Source of the DNA: an uncultured Eubacteriaceae bacterium
GTDB lineage: Bacteria; Bacillota; Clostridia; Lachnospirales; Lachnospiraceae
Assembly (NCBI GenBank): GCA_945938055.1
Contig: CAMEUH010000001.1
Coordinates: 1-64,000, forward strand
DNA: 64,000 nucleotides
Reading direction: 5' to 3'
Each line of letters starts with the position of its first letter. The first letter of the stretch is position 1. This document shows, in pieces, positions 33,356 to 41,825 of this stretch. Under the pieces are notes generated by a model. That model was not told the DNA's origin, made no database searches, and was given only the letters and a program-made list of their open reading frames with translations. The position numbers and the translations under genes were made by a program.

Positions 33356-33865
33356 TTAGTTATAAAGCTCATCAACTGACTTACCACGAAGTCTTGCAAC
33401 TTCTTCCGGAGTCTTTAACTGGCTTAAACCAGCAATTGTTGCATATACAACATTCTGCTTATTGTTTGAGCCAAGTGACTTTGTACGAATATTCTTGATA
33501 CCTGCAAGTTCGATAACGGAACGGGCAGGACCACCTGCGATAACACCAGTACCTTCTGGTGCTCTCTTTAATAACACATTAGCACTTCCAAACTTACCAA
33601 CAAAGTCATGTGGAATGCTTAAATTCTCATCAACAGGTACAGAAACCAGATGTTTGATGGCATCTTCTTTTCCCTTGCGGATTGCTTCAGGAACTTCAGC
33701 AGCCTTACCAATACCTGCACCAACGTGACCGTTGCCGTCACCAACAACTACCAATGCTGAAAAGCGCATGTTACGTCCACCCTTTACAACCTTAGTTACA
33801 CGCTTGATTGATACTACTTTTTCTGTAATTTCTAACTGACTAGCATCAATTATTGTACGTTTCAT
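33356..33865 (-). CDS. rpsE: Small-subunit ribosomal protein uS5
   Basis: This 169-residue protein takes part in decoding fidelity and mRNA unwinding. It has a double-stranded RNA-binding domain at the N-terminus (EKVVSIKRVTKVVKGGRNMRFSALVVVGDGNGHVGAGIGKAAEVPEAIRKG) and the C-terminal GTGVIAGGPARSVIELAGIKNIRTKSLGSNN. Start ATG 33865 follows GGGAGGAG; an ATG ten codons earlier overlaps rplR and is rejected. Confidence 0.97.
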   Translation of the reverse strand: MKRTIIDASQLEITEKVVSIKRVTKVVKGGRNMRFSALVVVGDGNGHVGAGIGKAAEVPEAIRKGKEDAIKHLVSVPVDENLSIPHDFVGKFGSANVLLKRAPEGTGVIAGGPARSVIELAGIKNIRTKSLGSNNKQNVVYATIAGLSQLKTPEEVARLRGKSVDELYN

Positions 33866-33884
33866 GTATGTTTCTCCTCCCTGC

Positions 33885-34253
33885 TTAGAATTCAAGGCCA
33901 GCTTCTCTTGCTGCCTCTGCTAATGCTTTTACTTTACCCTGATATATGAAACCGCCTCTATCATAGACAACAGTTGTGATACCCTTTTCCAAGGCTCTCT
34001 TTGCAATTACAGTTCCTAAGTATGCTGCTGCTGCAACATCATTCGTCTTTGTAAGCTCAGCCTTAACATCTTTTTCAAGAGTTGATGCTGCTACAAGTGT
34101 ATTGCCAACTGTATCGTCGATAATCTGAGCGTACATATGATTATTACTTCTGAACACTGCCAAACGTGGTCTTTCAGCTGTACCACTGAAACGATTACGT
34201 AATTTCATGTGTTTCTTTTCACGAACTTCTGCTCTTGATTTCTTACTAACCAT
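33885..34253 (-). CDS. rplR: Large-subunit ribosomal protein uL18
   Basis: This 122-residue 5S rRNA-binding protein has a basic N-terminus followed by RLAVFRSNNHMYAQIIDDTVGNTLVAASTLEKD, AAYLGTVIAKRALEKGITTVVYDRGGFIYQGKVKALAEAAREAGLEF. It lies between rplF and rpsE as in all spc operons. Confidence 0.98.
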   Translation of the reverse strand: MVSKKSRAEVREKKHMKLRNRFSGTAERPRLAVFRSNNHMYAQIIDDTVGNTLVAASTLEKDVKAELTKTNDVAAAAYLGTVIAKRALEKGITTVVYDRGGFIYQGKVKALAEAAREAGLEF

Positions 34254-34271
34254 TTTTGTTCACTCCTTTAA

Positions 34272-34811
34272 TTATTTCTTACCAGTCTTACCAACTTTAC
34301 GTCTGATCACTTCATCAGCATACTTGATACCCTTGCCCTTATATGGTTCAGGTCCTCTCTTAGCTCTGATTTCAGCAGCGTACTGGCCAACCTTTTCTTT
34401 ATCGATACCCTTTACAGTAATCTTGTTATCCTGAACAACAGACTCAAGACCTTCTGGATCTGTCATTTCTACCGGATGTGAATATCCAAGTGACAATACT
34501 AAAGTCTTTCCATTTTTCTGTGCCTTATAACCAACACCGTTTACTTCAAGAACCTTCTCGTAACCATCTGTTACACCAACAACCATGTTGTTAATTAATG
34601 TTCTTGTTAATCCGTGTAAGGACTTCATTTTCTTTAAGTCATTCGGTCTGGATACAACAATCTCAGAACCTTCAACCTTTATTTCCATTTCCGCAGGTAA
34701 AACTCTTTCAAGTGTTCCCTTTGGTCCTTTTACAGTCACTTTATTATTTTCTGCTAAATCAACTGTTACACCAGCTGGAATAGCGATAGGCATTCTTCCT
34801 ATACGTGACAT
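34272..34811 (-). CDS. rplF: Large-subunit ribosomal protein uL6
   Basis: This 179-residue protein consists of two tandem L6 folds: MSRIGRMPIAIPAGVTV with VKGPKGTLER, and the second repeat around VGYKAQKNGKTLVLSLGYSHPVE and ITVKGIDKEKVGQYAAEIRAKRGPEPYKGKGIKYADEVI. ATG 34811 is chosen over an ATG three codons upstream because it matches the family start and has GGAGGTG upstream. Confidence 0.98.
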   Translation of the reverse strand: MSRIGRMPIAIPAGVTVDLAENNKVTVKGPKGTLERVLPAEMEIKVEGSEIVVSRPNDLKKMKSLHGLTRTLINNMVVGVTDGYEKVLEVNGVGYKAQKNGKTLVLSLGYSHPVEMTDPEGLESVVQDNKITVKGIDKEKVGQYAAEIRAKRGPEPYKGKGIKYADEVIRRKVGKTGKK

Positions 34812-34859
34812 GCCGTGCACCTCCTAAATTCATTGGGATTAATATTTATCTTTTTTAAA

Positions 34860-35255
34860 TTACCAAACAAATGCAAGAACTTCGCCACCAACATTCAGCT
34901 TTCTTGCTTCCTTGTCAGTAATTACGCCCTGGTTTGTTGAAATAATTGCAATACCTAAGCCGCCAAGAACCTTTGGAAGTTCGTCCTTACCGGCATATAC
35001 ACGAAGACCTGGCTTTGAAATTCTCTTAATACCAGAAATGATCTTCTCATTTTTATCTTTACCGTATTTTAATGTAATACGAATGTCCTTGAAGTTACCA
35101 TTATCAACAAGTTCAAAGCTCTTGATATATCCTTCGTTTAAAAGGATTTCAGCGATAGAAACCTTCATCTTAGATGCAGGAACATCAACTGTATCATGCT
35201 TAGCTGTATTAGCATTACGGATTCTTGTAAGCATATCTGCAATTGGATCTGTCAT
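34860..35255 (-). CDS. rpsH: Small-subunit ribosomal protein uS8
   Basis: This 131-residue primary 16S binder starts MTDPIADMLTRIRNANTAKHDTVDVPASKMK and ends with the SxxGxxT-type region IAIISTNQGVITDKEARKLNVGGEVLAFVW. In E. coli, S8 is the translational repressor of the spc operon. It follows rpsN by 33 bp. Confidence 0.98.
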   Translation of the reverse strand: MTDPIADMLTRIRNANTAKHDTVDVPASKMKVSIAEILLNEGYIKSFELVDNGNFKDIRITLKYGKDKNEKIISGIKRISKPGLRVYAGKDELPKVLGGLGIAIISTNQGVITDKEARKLNVGGEVLAFVW

Positions 35256-35288
35256 TTTATCATTTCCTCCTTATAATCTATTGAAGAC

Positions 35289-35474
35289 TTACCAAGATGC
35301 TTTCTTAACACCTGGAATCTGTCCCTTATATGCTAATTCACGGAAGCAAATTCTGCAGATTCCGTATTTTTTTAAGTAAGCATGTGGACGACCACATATT
35401 CTACAACGAGTATAAGCTCTTGTTGAAAACTTTGGTTTACGCTGCTGCTTTACTTTCATTGAAGTCTTAGCCAT
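35289..35474 (-). CDS. rpsN: Small-subunit ribosomal protein uS14, type Z
   Basis: This 61-residue zinc-binding form is typical of Gram-positive bacteria. The ligands are in CRICGRPHAYLKKYGICRICF (two CxxC pairs), and the tail ends GVKKASW. The 89-residue zinc-free form is not in this window. It is between rplE and rpsH. Confidence 0.98.
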   Translation of the reverse strand: MAKTSMKVKQQRKPKFSTRAYTRCRICGRPHAYLKKYGICRICFRELAYKGQIPGVKKASW

Positions 35475-35492
35475 GGAATTTCCCTCCTATAA

Positions 35493-36032
35493 TTATTTCT
35501 TAAATGGCATATTGAATAATCTTAATAACTCACGTGCTTCTTCATCGGTCTTGGCTGTAGTAACAATAATTACATCCATACCACGAACCTTGTCAATCTT
35601 ATCATATTCAATTTCTGGGAAGATAATCTGCTCCTTAATACCAAGTGCATAGTTACCTCTTCCATCAAAAGAATCAGCGCTCACGCCTCTAAAGTCACGT
35701 ACACGTGGTAATGCAAGATTTACTAAACGATCCAGGAATTCGTACATCTTCTCGTTACGTAATGTAACCTTACATCCGATTGGCATACCCTCACGAATCT
35801 TGAAGTTAGCTACTGAATTCTTAGCCTTTGTTAAAACTGCCTTCTGTCCGGCGATGGTTTCCATTTCCTTTACAGCAACATCTAAAATCTTAGCGTTATC
35901 CTTAGCTTCGCCGACACCCATGTTGATTACAATCTTATCAAGCTTTGGTACTTCCATGATATTCTTGTAACCAAATTTTTTCATCATAGCGTCTACTATT
36001 TCATTTCTGTATAAATCTTTAAGTCTACTCAC
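35493..36032 (-). CDS. rplE: Large-subunit ribosomal protein uL5
   Basis: This 179-residue 5S rRNA-binding protein has IMEVPKLDKIVINMGVGEAKDNAKILD, GQKAVLTKAKNSVANFKIREGMPIGCKVTLR and FPEIEYDKIDKVRGMDVIIVTTAKTDEEARELL. It contacts the P-site tRNA loop and bridges to S13. It sits between rplX and rpsN. Confidence 0.98.
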   Translation of the reverse strand: MSRLKDLYRNEIVDAMMKKFGYKNIMEVPKLDKIVINMGVGEAKDNAKILDVAVKEMETIAGQKAVLTKAKNSVANFKIREGMPIGCKVTLRNEKMYEFLDRLVNLALPRVRDFRGVSADSFDGRGNYALGIKEQIIFPEIEYDKIDKVRGMDVIIVTTAKTDEEARELLRLFNMPFKK

Positions 36033-36054
36033 TTTTCATAGCCTCCTTCCTCAA

Positions 36055-36378
36055 TTATTCGATAACTTCGCCAGTTGACTTTGCAACACGAACTTTTTTA
36101 AGGCCATCTTTACCTTCTACGAACTTATAACCAATCTTTGTTGGCTGTCCCTTATATAAATACATAATGTTGGAAATATCAATTGGGCTTTCCTGATGAA
36201 TAATACCGCCCTGCTGGTTTGACATGCTTGGCTTAGCATGCTTGGTAACCATGTTGATACCTTCAACGATTGCTGTATGGTTCTTAGCATTGATTGAAAC
36301 AACTTTTCCTTCTTTGCCCTTGTCTTTACCTGCGATTACTTTAACTAAATCGCCTTTTTTAATTCTAACAGCTGACAT
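36055..36378 (-). CDS. rplX: Large-subunit ribosomal protein uL24
   Basis: This 107-residue assembly initiator carries the KOW motif RIKKGDLVKVIAGKDKGKEGKVVSINAKNHTAIVEGINMVTKH in its N-terminal half and the conserved PSMSNQQGGIIHQESPIDISNIMYL. Start ATG 36378 follows AGGAGGT; an in-frame ATG at 36417 would overlap rplN and is rejected. Confidence 0.98.
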   Translation of the reverse strand: MSAVRIKKGDLVKVIAGKDKGKEGKVVSINAKNHTAIVEGINMVTKHAKPSMSNQQGGIIHQESPIDISNIMYLYKGQPTKIGYKFVEGKDGLKKVRVAKSTGEVIE

Positions 36379-36388
36379 GGTGTACCTC

Positions 36389-36757
36389 CTATAATACTTC
36401 CGGAGCAAGAGAAACAATCTTCATGAACTGCTTATCTCTTAACTCTCTTGCTACTGGTCCAAAAATACGGGTTCCTCTTGGGTTCTTGTCTTCCTTAATA
36501 ATTACAGCAGCATTTTCATCAAATTTAATATAAGAACCGTCCTTACGACGAGCACCTTTTACTGTACGTACAACTACGGCCTTAACAACATCGCCCTTCT
36601 TTACAACGCCGCCTGGTGTTGCATCTTTAACAGAAGCAACGATAACATCGCCGATATTTGCATATCTTCTAGTAGATCCGCCTAATACTCTAATGCAAAG
36701 GAGCTCCTTAGCACCAGTATTATCAGCAACCTTCAGTCTAGTTTCCTGTTGTATCAT
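36389..36757 (-). CDS. rplN: Large-subunit ribosomal protein uL14
   Basis: This 122-residue subunit-interface protein has MIQQETRLKVADNTGAKELLCIRVLGGSTRRYANIGDVIVASVKDATPGG, the GxYIKFDENAAVIIKEDKNPRGTRIFGPVAREL stretch and the final MKIVSLAPEVL. It is between rpsQ and rplX. Confidence 0.98.
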   Translation of the reverse strand: MIQQETRLKVADNTGAKELLCIRVLGGSTRRYANIGDVIVASVKDATPGGVVKKGDVVKAVVVRTVKGARRKDGSYIKFDENAAVIIKEDKNPRGTRIFGPVARELRDKQFMKIVSLAPEVL

Positions 36758-36785
36758 AATACTACTCCTTTCAGTAATATTTCAA

Positions 36786-37040
36786 TTATTTTGCTCTACT
36801 AATAAGTTCAACAAATCTCCATCTCTTATCCTTAGATAAAGGTCTTGTTTCCATTACTTTTACAACGTCACCGATTAAACATTCATTGTTTTCATCATGT
36901 GCCTTTAATTTATATGTTCTCTTTACAATCTTGTTATATAAAGGATGCTTTACGTGATCTTCTACAGCAACAACGATTGTCTTATCCATTTTATTACTTA
37001 CAACTCGGCCTGTACGAGTTTTTCTTAAATTTCTTTCCAC
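36786..37040 (-). CDS. rpsQ: Small-subunit ribosomal protein uS17
   Basis: This 84-residue OB-fold protein begins at GTG 37040 (read as fMet-ERNLRKTRTGRVVSNKMDKTIVV), 7 nt after AAAGGAG. VEDHVKHPLYNKIVKRTYKLKAHDE and the late ETRPLSKDKRWRFVELI are conserved. A longer in-frame start at 37070 has no ribosome-binding site and adds residues foreign to the family. Confidence 0.97.
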   Translation of the reverse strand: MERNLRKTRTGRVVSNKMDKTIVVAVEDHVKHPLYNKIVKRTYKLKAHDENNECLIGDVVKVMETRPLSKDKRWRFVELISRAK

Positions 37041-37083
37041 AACAATTCTCCTTTCTCGCAATAACATCAATTATGCAAATAAA

Positions 37084-37293
37084 TTAGTTAGCCTGTTCAG
37101 CCATGATTGTCTGAATTCTGGCAATGTTCTTTCTAACTTCTTTAATTCTGCTTGTGTTATCTAACTGATTTGTTGCGTTCTGGAATCTTAAATTGAAAAG
37201 TTCCTTTTTAGCAGCTACTAATTCTTCATTTAATTCTGCAGCTGATTTTGATCTTAAATCTTCTACATACTTATTAATTTTCACTGTTATCAC
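37084..37293 (-). CDS. rpmC: Large-subunit ribosomal protein uL29
   Basis: This 69-residue two-helix protein at the tunnel exit has the pattern LRSKSAAELNEELVAAKKELFNLRFQNATNQLDNTSRIKEVRKNIARIQTI. Its start overlaps the rplP stop by 20 bp, indicating translational coupling. Confidence 0.98.
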   Translation of the reverse strand: MITVKINKYVEDLRSKSAAELNEELVAAKKELFNLRFQNATNQLDNTSRIKEVRKNIARIQTIMAEQAN

Positions 37294-37711
37294 CGCCTTC
37301 TAATTCTGCACGTGAAGCAATCTTGCACTTGCAAGGAAGTTTGTGCATTGCGAGACGTAATGCTTCTCTTGCTGTTTCTTCTGAAACACCAGCGATTTCA
37401 AACATTACACGTCCTGGTTTAACTACTGCAACCCAACAATCCAAGCTACCTTTACCTTTACCCATACGAACACCGATAGGCTTTAATGTAACTGGCTTAT
37501 CCGGGAAAATCTTAATCCAAACCTTACCACCACGCTTGATGTAACGTGTCATGGCAATTCTGGCTGCTTCAATCTGATTTGACTTAATCCAACATGGTTC
37601 CATAGCAATGATACCATATTCACCCTGGTTGATTACATTGCCTCTGGTAGCCTTACCAGCCATTGAACCACGGAACTGCTTACGATGTTTAACTCTCTTA
37701 GGTAATAACAT
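37274..37711 (-). CDS. rplP: Large-subunit ribosomal protein uL16
   Basis: This 145-residue protein lies near the A-site tRNA elbow and organises 5S rRNA. MLLPKRVKHRKQFRGSMAGKATRGN, FGI-like YGIIAMEPCWIKSNQIEAARIAMTRYIKRGGKVWIKIFPDKPVTLKPIGVRMGKGKGS and the KLPCKCKI region are diagnostic. It abuts rpsC at position 37711. Confidence 0.98.
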   Translation of the reverse strand: MLLPKRVKHRKQFRGSMAGKATRGNVINQGEYGIIAMEPCWIKSNQIEAARIAMTRYIKRGGKVWIKIFPDKPVTLKPIGVRMGKGKGSLDCWVAVVKPGRVMFEIAGVSEETAREALRLAMHKLPCKCKIASRAELEGGDNSEN

Positions 37712-38367
37712 TACTGCTCGCTCCCTTCCTTAACTGACTTGGTTGGAAGAACTTCACCCTTATAAATCCAAACCTTAACGCCTAACTTACCATATGTTGT
37801 ATCTGCTTCTGCAAAACCATAGTCGATGTCAGCACGTAATGTCTGAAGAGGAATTGTTCCTTCACTGTAGAATTCTGTACGAGCCATATCAGCTCCGCCT
37901 AAACGTCCTGAAACAGCTGCCTTAATTCCTTTTGCCTTAGCCTTCATTGTTCTAGACATTGCAGACTTCATTGCTCTTCTGAAAGAGATACGGTTCTCTA
38001 ACTGAGCAGCAATATTTTCAGCAACAAGCTGTGCATCTGTATCTGGTCTCTTAACTTCCTTAATGTCTAAAACTAACTTCTTGTCTGTAAATTTCTGAAT
38101 TTCTTTCTTTAATACCTCAATATCAGCACCGCCCTTACCGATAACAACACCTGGCTTAGCTGTATGGATAATAACCTTTAATCTGTCAGTAGGTCTTTCA
38201 ATTTCGATTTTTGAAATACCAGCTGAGTATAACTTTTCCTTCAGGAATTTTCTAATTTTATAGTCTTCAACAAGGTTGTCTGCAAAATCAGCCTCTGCAT
38301 ACCACTTTGAATCCCAATCCTTGATTACGCCGACTCTTATTCCATGTGGATTTACTTTCTGTCCCAT
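37711..38367 (-). CDS. rpsC: Small-subunit ribosomal protein uS3
   Basis: This 218-residue protein forms part of the mRNA entry helicase. MGQKVNPHGIRVGVIKDWDSKWYA, the KH type II loop KPGVVIGKGGADIEVLKKEI, and the C-terminal half with GRLGGADMARTEFYSEGTIPLQTLRADIDYG are standard. Start ATG 38367 follows GGAGAT; the upstream in-frame ATG at 38427 overlaps rplV and is rejected. Confidence 0.98.
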   Translation of the reverse strand: MGQKVNPHGIRVGVIKDWDSKWYAEADFADNLVEDYKIRKFLKEKLYSAGISKIEIERPTDRLKVIIHTAKPGVVIGKGGADIEVLKKEIQKFTDKKLVLDIKEVKRPDTDAQLVAENIAAQLENRISFRRAMKSAMSRTMKAKAKGIKAAVSGRLGGADMARTEFYSEGTIPLQTLRADIDYGFAEADTTYGKLGVKVWIYKGEVLPTKSVKEGSEQ

Positions 38368-38407
38368 TGTAATCTCCTTTCCATTACCTTTACATATACG
38401 ATGAAAA

Positions 38408-38794
38408 TTATCTCTCGTTAAGAACAACAGTGATGTGGCTGTTTCTCTTTAAGATTCTGTAAGCCCTGCCCTGTGCTCTTGGATGAATTCTCTTCATTGT
38501 AGGAGCCTGGTTAGCATAGCACTCTTCAACATAAAGCTTGCTACGGTCCATGCCATTATTGTTCTCTGCATTTGCAGCAGCTGATTCTAATAACTTCTTT
38601 ATTAAAGAGGAAGCGTATCTTGGACTGTAAGTAACAATACCTAATGCAGTCTCCAAATCCTTGCCTCTAATCGCGTCTAATACGAAACATGCCTTCTGTA
38701 CAGATACTCTAGCATAAGATAACTTAGCTGATGGTCTTGTATCCTTAACGGCATTTCTCTCTCTTTTAATTTTGGATCTATGTCCCTTAGCCAT
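38408..38794 (-). CDS. rplV: Large-subunit ribosomal protein uL22
   Basis: This 128-residue protein's long beta-hairpin lines the exit tunnel. RPSAKLSYARVSVQKACFVLDAIRGKDLETALGIV, the SAAANAENNNGMD helix and the hairpin ending AQGRAYRILKRNSHITVVL (macrolide-relevant loop) are visible. It is between rpsS and rpsC. Confidence 0.98.
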   Translation of the reverse strand: MAKGHRSKIKRERNAVKDTRPSAKLSYARVSVQKACFVLDAIRGKDLETALGIVTYSPRYASSLIKKLLESAAANAENNNGMDRSKLYVEECYANQAPTMKRIHPRAQGRAYRILKRNSHITVVLNER

Positions 38795-38823
38795 GGATTA
38801 AACCTCCTTTCGAATATCGCAAA

Positions 38824-39102
38824 TTAACGCTTTGTTTTCTTTTCGTCTTTACCATGTCCTCTGAATGTTCTTGTGGCAACAAACTCACCGAGCTTATGTC
38901 CTACCATGTCTTCTGTGATATAAACAGGTACATGTCTTCTGCCATCATGAACTGCAATTGTATGTCCAACCATCTGTGGGAAGATTGTGGAACGTCTTGA
39001 CCAGGTCTTAACAACCTGCTTGCTTCCTGAAGCGTTCAATGCATCAATCTTCTTAAGCAAATGTGCATCTGCAAATGGTCCTTTTTTAAGTGAACGAGCC
39101 AT
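38824..39102 (-). CDS. rpsS: Small-subunit ribosomal protein uS19
   Basis: This 92-residue head protein reads MARSLKKGPFADAHLLKKID, with KTWSRRSTIFPQMVGHTIAVHDGRRHVPVYITEDMVGHKLGEFVATRTFRGH, the universal S19 pattern. It is between rplB and rplV. Confidence 0.98.
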   Translation of the reverse strand: MARSLKKGPFADAHLLKKIDALNASGSKQVVKTWSRRSTIFPQMVGHTIAVHDGRRHVPVYITEDMVGHKLGEFVATRTFRGHGKDEKKTKR

Positions 39103-39130
39103 TGGTTCTCCTCCTTATAACCTTTATAAA

Positions 39131-39976
39131 TTATTTAATGCCTTTACCGTCTCTTCTTCTTACAATAAGCTTGTTAGACTGCTTATTCTTCTTTCTGGTC
39201 TTTAAGCCAAGTGCTGGTTTACCCCAAGGTGTTACAGGGCCTGGGCGTCCAACAGAACACTTACCTTCACCACCACCGTGTGGATGGTCATTAGGGTTCA
39301 TTACAGAACCACGAACAGTCGGTCTGATGCCCATATGGCGCTTACGTCCAGCCTTACCAATGTTTACAAGGTTATGGTCTGCATTTCCAACTACACCGAT
39401 TGTTGCACGGCAGTTGATTGGAACCATTCTCATTTCGCCGGATGGTAATCTAAGTGTTGCATACTTACCTTCCTTAGCCATTAACTGAGCTGCATTACCA
39501 GCAGAACGAACTAACTGTCCACCCTTTCCTGGATGTAACTCAATATTGTGTACTTCTGTACCTACCGGAATTTCAGACAGTGGTAAGCAGTTACCAACTC
39601 TGATTTCTGCTTCTGCACCATTCATGACTGTCATTCCATCTGTTAATCCCTGTGGTGCAAGGATATATGCTTTCTCGCCGTCTGCATAGCAGATTAAAGC
39701 GATGTTTGCTGTTCTGTTTGGATCGTATTCAATTCCGATAACCTTTGCCGGAATTCCATCCTTACCGTTTCTCTTGAAATCGATAATTCTATATTTTTTC
39801 TTAGCTCCGCCTCCGCGGTGTCTTACAGTGATCTTACCCTGATTGTTACGACCAGAATTCTTCTTTAAGGAAACTACCAGTGACTTTTCTGGAGTACTCT
39901 TGGTAATTTCAGAGAAATCAGAACCTGTCATATTTCTTCTAGAAGGTGTATATGGGTTATATGTCTTAATTCCCAT
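39131..39976 (-). CDS. rplB: Large-subunit ribosomal protein uL2
   Basis: This 281-residue protein is essential for subunit joining and peptidyl-transferase integrity. It starts MGIKTYNPYTPSRRNMTGSDFSEITK and has GGGAKKKYRIIDFKRNK-type core and VEYDPNR-like GIEYDPNRTANIALICYADGEK. The catalytic-centre loop MNPNDHPHGGGEGKCSVGRP-GPVTPWGKP contains the conserved histidine. It is between rplW and rpsS. Confidence 0.98.
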   Translation of the reverse strand: MGIKTYNPYTPSRRNMTGSDFSEITKSTPEKSLVVSLKKNSGRNNQGKITVRHRGGGAKKKYRIIDFKRNGKDGIPAKVIGIEYDPNRTANIALICYADGEKAYILAPQGLTDGMTVMNGAEAEIRVGNCLPLSEIPVGTEVHNIELHPGKGGQLVRSAGNAAQLMAKEGKYATLRLPSGEMRMVPINCRATIGVVGNADHNLVNIGKAGRKRHMGIRPTVRGSVMNPNDHPHGGGEGKCSVGRPGPVTPWGKPALGLKTRKKNKQSNKLIVRRRDGKGIK

Positions 39977-40039
39977 TTCGTTGTCACTCCTTTCATGTGT
40001 ATCGGCATAATATTGTTTTCTATGCCCTTCTATCTAATC

Positions 40040-40339
40040 TTAGAGACCTTCAAAAATCTCAATATCCTTGCTGTCAGCCGTTAACTTAACAATAGCCTTC
40101 TTTGTCTTAACTGTCTTGCCAAATGTCATTCCTCTTCTCTTGGTCTTACCTTCACAGTTCATTGTGTTAACGCTTGCAACCTTAGTTCCTTCGAACATCT
40201 TTTCAACAGCTTCCTTAATCATTGTCTTGTTAGCTTCCGGATGTACAAGGAAAGTATACTTCTTATCTGCCATGTCTGCCATGGACTTTTCAGTCACAAC
40301 TGGCTTGAGGATTACATCATAATACTGTACGTTTGCCAT
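40040..40339 (-). CDS. rplW: Large-subunit ribosomal protein uL23
   Basis: This 99-residue tunnel-exit protein docks trigger factor and SRP. DVILKPVVTEKSMADMADKKYTFLVHPEANKTMIKEAVEKMFEGTKVASVNTMNCEGKTKRRG is the conserved pattern. It directly abuts rplD (shared position 40339). Confidence 0.98.
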   Translation of the reverse strand: MANVQYYDVILKPVVTEKSMADMADKKYTFLVHPEANKTMIKEAVEKMFEGTKVASVNTMNCEGKTKRRGMTFGKTVKTKKAIVKLTADSKDIEIFEGL

Positions 40340-40959
40340 TATGCATACACCTCCTCGATTGTTGCAACAGCTGCCTTTGTAACTAACAATGTATCATACT
40401 TTAAGATATCGTATACATTGATTTCGTTTGTCTGAGCTGTCTTTACTGTAGGAATATTTCTTGCTGATAAAATAACATTGGAATCAACATCATTTAAAAC
40501 AACAAGTGCCTTATCAACCTTTAAGTTGTTCATGACTTCCACGAACTTCTTTGTCTTGATTTCATCAAACTTTAATTCATCAACAACAACCATCTTGTTT
40601 TCAAGAACTCTTGATGTTAATGCTGAAAGAAGAGCTGCCCTCTTTTCTTTCTTGTTTAACTTGAAAGAATAATCTCTTGGCTTTGGTGCGAATACAACTC
40701 CGCCGCCCTTCCACTGTGGAGCTCTGGTTGAACCCTGTCTTGCATGACCGGTTCCCTTCTGTCTCCAAGGTCTTCCCCGGCCACCAGATACTTCAGAACG
40801 AGTCTTTGCGCTCTGTGTTCCCTGACGATTATTTGCGAGCTGGCTTACAACTGCCATGTGTACAAGATGTTCATTTACTTCTACACCAAATACAGCATCG
40901 TTAAGCTCCATTGTGCCAACTTCTTTGCCTTCCATATTGTAAACAGATACGTTTGCCAT
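40339..40959 (-). CDS. rplD: Large-subunit ribosomal protein uL4
   Basis: This 206-residue protein's loop lines the tunnel constriction. The loop motif RSEVSGGRGRPWRQKGTGHARQGSTRAPQWKGGGVVFAP (about residues 55-95) and the start VYNMEGKEVGTMELNDAVFG are diagnostic. In E. coli, L4 represses the S10 operon through its leader. The structured leader here (42144-42393) makes an analogous control possible but unproven. Confidence 0.98.
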   Translation of the reverse strand: MANVSVYNMEGKEVGTMELNDAVFGVEVNEHLVHMAVVSQLANNRQGTQSAKTRSEVSGGRGRPWRQKGTGHARQGSTRAPQWKGGGVVFAPKPRDYSFKLNKKEKRAALLSALTSRVLENKMVVVDELKFDEIKTKKFVEVMNNLKVDKALVVLNDVDSNVILSARNIPTVKTAQTNEINVYDILKYDTLLVTKAAVATIEEVYA

Positions 40960-40987
40960 CTGTGTGTTCCTCCTTCCTTAATAAGAA

Positions 40988-41623
40988 CTAAATATCAGTC
41001 TTAACTGTTTCCTTAAGTGTTACTAATGCTTTCTTAGGACCAGGTACTGCACCCTTAACTAAGATTAAGTTGTTCTCTGCATCAACCTTAACAACCTCAA
41101 GATTCTGGATTGTAATCTTCTTACCACCCATCTGGCCAGGCATTCCCTTGCCCTTAAATACTCTACCCGGAGTAGTTGCAGAACCATTGGAACCCTGATG
41201 TCTGTGGAACTTGGAACCATGAGCCATAGGTCCTCTGGACTGGCCTAATCTCTTGATTGCGCCCTGGAATCCCTTACCCTTTGAAATTGCGGATGCATCA
41301 ATGTGATCACCTGCTGCGAAGATATCTGCCTTGATTTCATCCTTAACAGAATACTCTTCAGCATTTTCAAATCTGAACTCCTTAAGGAATCTCTTATAAG
41401 AAACACCTGCTTTGTCATAATGTCCCTTTGTTGGCTTGTTTACTAACTTTTCCTTCTTGTCAGCAAAACCAACCTGAACTGCACTGTATCCATCATTTTC
41501 AACTGTCTTAACCTGTGTTACCACACAAGGCCCAGCCTGCAATACAGTAACCGGAGTTAAAACTCCGTCTTCATTGAAGATTTGAGTCATTCCGACTTTT
41601 GTCGCTAAAATCGCTTTCTTCAT
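40988..41623 (-). CDS. rplC: Large-subunit ribosomal protein uL3
   Basis: This 211-residue protein helps shape the peptidyl-transferase centre. MKKAILATKVGMTQIFNEDGVLTPVTVLQAGPCVV, GKGFQGAIKRLGQSRGPMAHGSKFHRHQGSNGSATTPGRVFKGKGMPGQMGG and the closing VKGAVPGPKKALV are standard. A 202-bp gap (41624-41825) with a long hairpin separates it from rpsJ; no gene is visible there. Confidence 0.98.
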   Translation of the reverse strand: MKKAILATKVGMTQIFNEDGVLTPVTVLQAGPCVVTQVKTVENDGYSAVQVGFADKKEKLVNKPTKGHYDKAGVSYKRFLKEFRFENAEEYSVKDEIKADIFAAGDHIDASAISKGKGFQGAIKRLGQSRGPMAHGSKFHRHQGSNGSATTPGRVFKGKGMPGQMGGKKITIQNLEVVKVDAENNLILVKGAVPGPKKALVTLKETVKTDI

Positions 41624-41785
41624 TCTTGCTTCCTCCTGTTTAATCTACAGCGGATTAGAACTTTCGTCCTAATCATCCTAGAACAGTCAATATAAGTGGA
41701 ACCTACACCACTGTGTATATGTTGCTTCTATATTAAACCCTTCAGGACTAACTACTTGTTAATAATTGTTATCACTTCTTACTGA

Positions 41786-41825
41786 TTCCAATCGTTCTTT
41801 TGCTGTGCAAAGAACTCCATTGGAA
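41786..41825 (-). ncRNA. Long stem-loop immediately after rpsJ
   Basis: Outer arms TTCCAAT (41786-41792) and ATTGGAA (41819-41825) enclose an inner stem GTTCTTTTGC/GCAAAGAAC (41794-41803 / 41807-41815). The structure begins at the base next to the rpsJ stop codon and has no following T-run. It is more likely an RNA processing or regulatory element than a terminator. Confidence 0.6.

Noticed and set aside
39090..39488. Plus-strand open frame of 132 codons inside rplB/rpsS
   Set aside because: Antisense shadow of conserved ribosomal genes; codon pattern and position give no independent support.
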